Positions 7,668-10,817 of a stretch of DNA of 10,817 nucleotides are shown piece after piece. The position numbers and the translations under genes were made by a program. The notes below the pieces were generated by a model. That model was not told the DNA's origin. It was given only the letters and a program-made list of their open reading frames with translations, and did no database searches. The DNA comes from Tubulinosema ratisbonensis. Its lineage: Eukaryota; Microsporidia; Tubulinosematidae. Location of the stretch: the NCBI GenBank assembly GCA_004000155.1, contig RCSS01000311.1, forward strand, positions 1 through 10,817. The letters are read 5' to 3'. Every line of letters starts with the position of its first letter. Positions within the stretch are counted from its first letter, which is position 1.

Positions 7668-8504
7668 TTAATTAAAAAGATTTCTAACAGAACCATAAAC
7701 CCAATTAAACAAACCACAAACTTTGTTAAAAGCTCCTTTTATGAATTCAGTCAAATAATTTTTAGAAACACTAATTTGTTGTGATAAATCTTTTCTTTCT
7801 TTAAGATTGTTAATCGTTTCACTGCTTAAATCCACTATTCTTTTTCTTAGCATTGAAGCTTTTTCAGAAATACGATTGGAAAAGGAAGTAGGATTTTCTT
7901 GTAATTCATTTTTTTCTTGTAAACTGTCAGGAATATCTGATAAAGTTTTAGGGGTGCTAACATCTTTTACTTCATTATCTACTAATAATGAGTTATCAGA
8001 TGGAATGGATTGTGCTTCTTTCTTAGATGAAAGATTAATGGTTTCTTCAGTTGACTCTTCTTTTCTTCCTTCGTTTGGTTCTTTTTTTCTTCCTTCGTTT
8101 GGTTTTTCTTTCCTTTCTTCACCTAGTTTTTCTTTTCTTTTGACTGATTCTTCTTTTCTTTCAACTGATTTTTTAGAAGTACCATCTTTTCTTTCTTCAT
8201 TTGGTTTTTCTTTTAGTTCATTGTCTTGTTCGGTATCTTCAACAGTTTTTTTAACAATTTCCTTTTGTTCATCAATAGTATCACTCATATCTCCTACTGA
8301 TTCACTATCTTTGTCAGATGATGGTACACCTCTTTTCAATTCCTTTCTCACACTTTCTTTTGCTATAAACATCTGATTTGTGTCTTCTTTACCAGTTGTA
8401 ACTTCTTTTTCTGTCTTAAATTCTTCCTTAACTGACTCCCCTCCTTTCNCANAACCNTTCTNNNNTANAAGAATAGAATAACATGGGTTATTTTTTTCTT
8501 TCAT
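7668..8504 (-). CDS. Lysine/glutamate-rich protein, probably secreted (family member B); 5' end uncertain
   Basis: Open for 278 codons from ATG 8504. Residues 20-240 are highly charged (K, E, S, D, N) with no tryptophan or cysteine, probably disordered or coiled. Residues about 95-152 carry short repeats of the type KPNEGRKK. The last 34 residues become aromatic and end with C263, NWVY and RNLF. This tail resembles that of the gene at 6170-6643 (NWV, then RN, L, F) and is the main link between the two. ATG 8504 would give a hydrophilic N-terminus. A better start by signal is ATG 8484, with CCC directly before it and a hydrophobic opening MLFYS, but it is in a different frame and hits a stop after 18 codons. 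Eight unresolved bases at 8449-8468 lie exactly where the two frames would have to join, so the 5' end is probably misassembled. Function unknown. Confidence 0.75.
   Translation of the reverse strand: MKEKNNPCYSILXXXXGXXKGGESVKEEFKTEKEVTTGKEDTNQMFIAKESVRKELKRGVPSSDKDSESVGDMSDTIDEQKEIVKKTVEDTEQDNELKEKPNEERKDGTSKKSVERKEESVKRKEKLGEERKEKPNEGRKKEPNEGRKEESTEETINLSSKKEAQSIPSDNSLLVDNEVKDVSTPKTLSDIPDSLQEKNELQENPTSFSNRISEKASMLRKRIVDLSSETINNLKERKDLSQQISVSKNYLTEFIKGAFNKVCGLFNWVYGSVRNLFN
8065..8136 (-). repeat. 24-nt tandem repeat inside the coding region
   Basis: Three consecutive units begin at 8065, 8089 and 8113, each starting CTTCCTTCG or a variant on the plus strand. The first two are nearly identical and the third is diverged. 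They encode the 8-residue repeat seen as EGRKKEPN, EGRKEKPN-like and EERKEKLG variants. A looser related copy is near 8190. Because the period is a multiple of three, gain or loss of a unit keeps the frame. Confidence 0.7.
8482..8487 (-). promoter_or_regulatory. CCC-ATG start signal, out of frame with the long ORF
   Basis: On the minus strand CCC (8487-8485) abuts ATG (8484-8482), the same arrangement as the related gene at 6643. Translation from it begins MLFYS. It is two bases out of phase with the 278-codon frame, which suggests an indel in the ambiguous bases at 8449-8468. Confidence 0.5.
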
Positions 8505-8545
8505 TTAAATTTTGAAAAATTAATCAAAATTTTTACCTTTTTTTG

Positions 8546-8571
8546 ACTAATTAATTAATTGATTAATTAGT
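8546..8571. repeat. 10-bp perfect inverted repeat upstream of the family B gene
   Basis: ACTAATTAAT (8546-8555) and ATTAATTAGT (8562-8571) are exact reverse complements around 6 nt. They lie about 60 bp upstream of the probable start at 8484. It could be a regulatory site. AT-rich palindromes also arise by chance here. Confidence 0.45.
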
Positions 8572-9191
8572 TTAAAAAATTTTAACAATTTATTTACTTA
8601 TTTAAAATTTTTTAAAATCGAAAAATGAAGATTAAACTTTTTTGTAAAAACTAAATTTGCTTCTAAAAAAGTGTTTTTCTTTTTTTAGAAAAATTCTATT
8701 CTAAAGATAAAAATTTAGGGTCTAAAATTATTAAATTTTTTATTCAACTTAAAAAGAAAAATAAAAATGAAAAATTAAATGTTCTTTAGGACCTTATTAT
8801 GATTTAAAATATTTTTTAAAATAGAATTTAGATTAAAATATTGAAAATTTTAAGATTTTTGATTTATAAAACATATAATAAAAGAATGAAAATTTTTATT
8901 AATAATAATTTATTTAAAATATATAAGAATATTCTACTTAGTGTTATAAATATATGGTGATAACTAAGTAATAATTATTTTTGTATTAAATAAATAATTT
9001 TATGCTTTTTAAGAAGCAGAGATTGATTAAATTTTAAGTTAAAAAAGACTAAGTAGACTTTTGATTGAGTTATCAAAAAATTATAAAATTATGATATTTG
9101 TAATTAGGATATAAAAAATTTAATTAAAATGCTCACAATAAATTAAGAGTGTATTAAAAAATAATTTAATCAAAGGAAAATTCTTCTTTAA
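8572..9191. other. AT-rich intergenic region between divergent genes
   Basis: Between the minus-strand lysine-rich gene and the plus-strand membrane-protein gene I see no open frame with a start signal, no tRNA-like structure and no strong inverted repeat. It presumably holds the promoters of both divergent genes. A/T runs make up most of it. Confidence 0.55.
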
Positions 9192-9220
9192 GGGGGAAGA
9201 AATTTACTCTATATTGATTT
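9192..9220 (+). promoter_or_regulatory. Putative start region with GGGGG run
   Basis: GGGGG at 9192-9196 is followed by GAAATTTAC and then, 24 nt after the G run, by ATG 9221. G or C triplets and AAATTT-like sequences upstream of the start are known microsporidian signals. The distance is longer than for the CCC-ATG genes in this window, so support is moderate. Confidence 0.35.
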
Positions 9221-9577
9221 ATGGTAAGTAAAAATTTGTTTTTGGTGTCAAATTAATAAATCTTCGGTCAAAAATTTAAAAAATTTACGATCGAAGATTG
9301 CAAAAGACTAACCCAAAAAAAATCAAGAGTCTTTTGATAGGAATTCAAACTTTATCGCGGAAACAAAGCATTTATAAATTTATACTTGTCGGGTTCTACA
9401 ATTCACACCTTGTATAATAGGTGTTTGAGGTAAAACGACTCAATGTTAATGGAATAATTTAAGCTTTTATAACCTTACAATTATTTAAGTTTGAGTTGTC
9501 TCCCTTTATTATTTATGGATGAACTTATTAATTTATCAATTTCGGGCAATAAAACATTACAATTCTTTGTTCTATAG
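9221..9577 (+). CDS. Probable 5' exons of the multi-pass membrane protein gene (intron-containing, frame disrupted)
   Basis: I propose exon 1 as ATG 9221-9223, followed at once by GTAAGT. Removing 9224-9340 joins ATG to GAATTC and gives M + EFKLYRGNKAFINLYLSGS, 31 residues to TAA 9431. The same phase is open again from 9473 to TAG 9575, including LLFMDELINLSISGNKTLQ. A second intron (about 9430-9489, GTAAAA to AAG) would bridge the three stops between. From 9553 the frame of the downstream 9610-10137 ORF is also open, so a single-base error or mutation between 9553 and 9574 would make one continuous protein. An unresolved base at 9580 shows the consensus is weak here. Hydrophobic order and pieces such as RG-N-x-x-x-I-x-L-Y and L-I-N-L-x-I-x-x-N-K-x-L faintly recall TAPT1/EMP65 family membrane proteins. 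Alternatively this is a decayed or separate small gene. Confidence 0.4.
9259..9299 (+). other. Intronic hairpin 1 (11-bp stem with one G:U)
   Basis: AATCTTCGGTC (9259-9269) pairs fully with GATCGAAGATT (9289-9299) if one G:U wobble is allowed, around a 19-nt A/T loop. The wobble suggests pairing as RNA on the plus strand. It sits in the middle of the putative intron, one base before hairpin 2. Confidence 0.65.
9301..9336 (+). other. Intronic hairpin 2 (9-bp perfect stem) at branch point and acceptor
   Basis: CAAAAGACT (9301-9309) pairs perfectly with AGTCTTTTG (9328-9336) around an 18-nt loop. The putative branch point CTAAC straddles the stem-loop junction. One proximal AG lies in the 3' strand of the stem and another directly next to it, while the proposed acceptor AG (9339-9340) is the first one beyond the stem. 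Confidence 0.65.
9435..9499 (+). other. Long-range 9-bp stem spanning the possible second intron
   Basis: ACGACTCAA (9435-9443) pairs with TTGAGTTGT (9491-9499), with one G:U. The enclosed loop contains most of the proposed second intron, and the candidate acceptor AG (9488-9489) lies one base inside the closing pair. A nearby small hairpin ACACCT/AGGTGT (about 9405-9425) precedes it. Support is moderate because the intron itself is tentative. Confidence 0.35.
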
Positions 9578-9609
9578 ATNATCTTCTCTCTTTTAAACTT
9601 GCGCTAATC

Positions 9610-10137
9610 ATGAAATCGATTGCAATTATGATTTTGGCTTTTTTCTGTATTGCAAACAATGATAGTTTTTATTTTTATCTCGGTGGAATAGTGTCGATAA
9701 TATTCTACTCCATTATGAATCTTATAAAAAAATCATTTTTTAATAATGTATTACAGATTATTTCTGGATTAAATATAGGCTATTGCTTAATGATAATAAT
9801 CCGAAAATATGCTATGTTGAGTACTAACGAAATGTTTTTAAAACATTTTTTAACTTTTATTGCCTTTAAACTATTTTTTTTGGGAAGTATTTTTATTTTT
9901 ACTTTGATTGGTTTTGTTTGTATTTTTTGTGCACAAAAATTTATCCCCAAAAATATTAATAAATCACGATTATTAGTGTATTTCAACTTCGAAACGATGT
10001 CATCACTTGAAAAAACCCGTTTAATAATCTTTTGGGCGACTTATTACATTTTCATGGCTGAATTAGTAGTTAATTGTTATCTTTTTAAATTATTTTTTTA
10101 CTGTGACACTAATAAAATATTAAATATTAAAAAATAA
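9610..10137 (+). CDS. Multi-pass membrane protein, possibly the C-terminal part of a longer gene
   Basis: 175 codons from ATG 9610 to TAA 10137. Hydrophobic segments lie at about residues 4-15, 20-38, 46-64, 80-107 and 138-163. Short basic links (K40-K41, R65-K66, K110-K118) suggest a four- or five-pass membrane protein of the endomembrane system. Residues 108-137 form the main polar loop and the tail after 165 is short and polar. No catalytic motif is visible and I cannot name a family with confidence. ATG 9610 has no CCC or GGG before it, and its frame is open back to 9553 through LLSFKLALI, which reads like continuing protein. I therefore suspect the true start is at 9221, upstream of an intron, with a frame error in between. 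The stop lies 3 bp from the stop of the convergent gene on the other strand. Confidence 0.75.
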   Translation: MKSIAIMILAFFCIANNDSFYFYLGGIVSIIFYSIMNLIKKSFFNNVLQIISGLNIGYCLMIIIRKYAMLSTNEMFLKHFLTFIAFKLFFLGSIFIFTLIGFVCIFCAQKFIPKNINKSRLLVYFNFETMSSLEKTRLIIFWATYYIFMAELVVNCYLFKLFFYCDTNKILNIKK

Positions 10138-10140
10138 ATC

Positions 10141-10431
10141 TTATTTTTTATTTCTTATAAAATATTTGGTTAAATTTTCACCTTCACTTGGATTACCAAT
10201 CCCATTCCTCATCAAATTCTTCATTCTATTAATAAACTCTCCTTCCTCTTTGTCACCACTTAAAAACACATAACAATTCATTAATTCATTCTCATAGTAA
10301 ACAGGTAAATCAAACAAACACTTTTGATAATTTATGCCTCTCAACAAAATTTTATCTTTTTTTAACAAAATTTTGTTAATTTTTTCATAATTTTTTATAA
10401 GAAAAGGTATAAGAAAAATTTCTTTACCCAT
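10141..10431 (-). CDS. Hypothetical 96-residue protein
   Basis: Open from ATG 10431 to TAA 10143-10141. The product is basic at its N-terminal half (K3, K13-K27) with a short hydrophobic start (IFLIPFLI, residues 5-12) too brief for a signal peptide or membrane anchor. The middle reads LFDLPVYYENELMNCYVFLSGD, possibly beta structure, followed by a charged helix (residues 61-75) and a polar tail ending RNKK. Cysteines are at 38 and 53. I do not recognise the family. It follows eL34 in the same direction after 31 nt and ends 3 bp from the convergent membrane-protein gene, a spacing typical of a compact gene-dense block. No CCC precedes the ATG, although the start codon runs into GGT (ATGGG). 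Base composition and varied residues favour a real gene. Confidence 0.65.
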   Translation of the reverse strand: MGKEIFLIPFLIKNYEKINKILLKKDKILLRGINYQKCLFDLPVYYENELMNCYVFLSGDKEEGEFINRMKNLMRNGIGNPSEGENLTKYFIRNKK

Positions 10432-10462
10432 AAAAAAAATTAAAAAATATTTTTTATTTAAT

Positions 10463-10789
10463 TTATTGGCTAANCTCTTCTTTCTTAGAATAGTTTTCTT
10501 CTTCTGTCAAGAAAGTATCAATAATCTTAAAACCTAAACATTTAGAACATAAATTACCACCATAAGCCCTTGATACAGTCCTGCGTGACTTAGGTATACG
10601 TGATAATTTAAGAGGTCTAGTGACTACTATTCCATGTAATTTAATTTTACAGCTGGTACATTTAGCAACACAGCCTGGTTTTGGTTTACGTACATAAACT
10701 AGTTTGTTTCCAGGGGTTCTTTTAATTGTCTTTTGGTTTGAACGAGTGTTATAAGTGGATCTTCCTCTGTGTGTAAGTCTTTCTGACAT
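10463..10789 (-). CDS. RPL34: 60S ribosomal protein eL34
   Basis: 108 residues, a structural protein of the large cytosolic ribosomal subunit. The N-terminus (ERLTHRGRSTYNTRSN) and the RTPGNKLVY segment match the family closely. The zinc-ribbon cysteines are present as C44-x2-C47 and C81-x2-C84, and the signature SRAYGG is at 73-78. Relative to the 115-122 residues usual in other eukaryotes, the C-terminal extension is shortened, in line with microsporidian ribosome reduction. One base (10474) is unresolved and leaves residue 106 unknown as F, L, I or V. The start is supported by family alignment and by CCC four to six bases upstream. The 96-residue gene follows 31 nt downstream. No intron is visible. 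Confidence 0.97.
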   Translation of the reverse strand: MSERLTHRGRSTYNTRSNQKTIKRTPGNKLVYVRKPKPGCVAKCTSCKIKLHGIVVTRPLKLSRIPKSRRTVSRAYGGNLCSKCLGFKIIDTFLTEEENYSKKEEXSQ

Positions 10790-10792
10790 TTA

Positions 10793-10806
10793 GGGTTGTA
10801 TAAAAT
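10793..10806 (-). promoter_or_regulatory. CCC motif and TATA-like box upstream of eL34
   Basis: On the minus strand TATTTTATACAACCCTAA leads into ATG 10789. CCC (10795-10793) lies at -6 to -4, and an A/T box TTTTATA lies about 5 nt further upstream. This is the standard microsporidian ribosomal-protein start arrangement and serves as the reference for the other starts in the window. Confidence 0.65.
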
Positions 10807-10817
10807 ATTTTTTATGA

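Larger units (their letters stand above)
9224..9340 (+). other. Putative 117-nt spliceosomal intron directly after the start codon
   Basis: It begins GTAAGT, the strict microsporidian 5' splice site, and contains CTAAC at 9308-9312 as a branch point. It ends GATAG at 9336-9340. An intron right after the ATG is a known microsporidian arrangement, mostly in ribosomal protein genes. The downstream exon frame lacks its own ATG and is closed by TGA and TAG just upstream, so it needs a spliced start. AG at 9326-9327 or 9328-9329 are alternative acceptors giving shorter frames. Confidence 0.5.

Noticed and set aside
7807..8376. 189-codon plus-strand frame rich in serine and phenylalanine
   Set aside because: It is the antisense of the lysine/glutamate-rich gene. 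The S/F/L composition is what K/E/R codons give when read backwards.
9385..9425. tRNA T-arm-like GGGTTCTACAATTCACACC
   Set aside because: No 5-bp stem closes a 7-nt T loop, and there is no acceptor or anticodon arm around it.
9259..9499. A stand-alone structured non-coding RNA gene
   Set aside because: The hairpins first suggested an ncRNA, but I could not match snRNA, RNase P, SRP or tRNA landmarks. ATG|GTAAGT with open frames downstream explains the region better as an intron-bearing gene.
9780..9986. 68-codon minus-strand frame
   Set aside because: It is antisense to the membrane-protein gene, has no start signal and a monotonous K/I composition.

Overview
The window reads as a nuclear contig of an AT-rich, large-genome microsporidian. 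Three things point that way. There is an unmistakable eukaryotic eL34 ribosomal protein gene that is shorter than the usual 115-122 residues. Several start codons are preceded directly by CCC (eL34, a secreted-protein gene at 6643, its relative at 8484 and a ribosomal-protein relic at 5803), which is the characteristic microsporidian start signal. Genes are tightly packed where they occur (3 bp and 31 bp between neighbours), while the rest is very AT-rich sequence with decayed coding remains. The genus cannot be told from the sequence alone.

Layout. Positions 1-1784 hold no gene that I can support, only a 58-bp imperfect palindrome at 925-982. A frameshifted relic on the minus strand (1785-2178) looks like the N-terminal part of a Merlin/IS1595 (ISXO2-like) transposase. 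From 2760 to 3287 the plus strand keeps one reading frame with few stops, probably a dead gene. From 3290 to 5700 there is mostly homopolymer-rich spacer. At 5750-5821 a small GC-richer island carries a complete-looking microsporidian start region and about 15 codons resembling the beginning of eL39, then breaks off.

Positions 6170-8504 hold two minus-strand genes for related lysine-rich proteins with a similar C-terminal tail. The first has a clear signal peptide. The second is longer, has an internal 8-residue repeat, and its 5' end is obscured by unresolved bases. The kilobase between them is packed with inverted repeats, including a 97-bp palindrome and MITE-like elements.

The right end (9192-10817) is the gene-dense part. 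It has a plus-strand multi-pass membrane protein gene that seems to begin at 9221 with an intron directly after ATG (ATG|GTAAGT), folded by two perfect hairpins. It meets, tail to tail, a minus-strand 96-residue hypothetical gene, which lies just downstream of eL34 in the same direction.

Functionally, eL34 is translation machinery, the two secreted proteins are candidates for export to the spore surface or host cell (inference), and the membrane protein is probably an endomembrane component with a possible, unproven TAPT1/EMP65 relationship.
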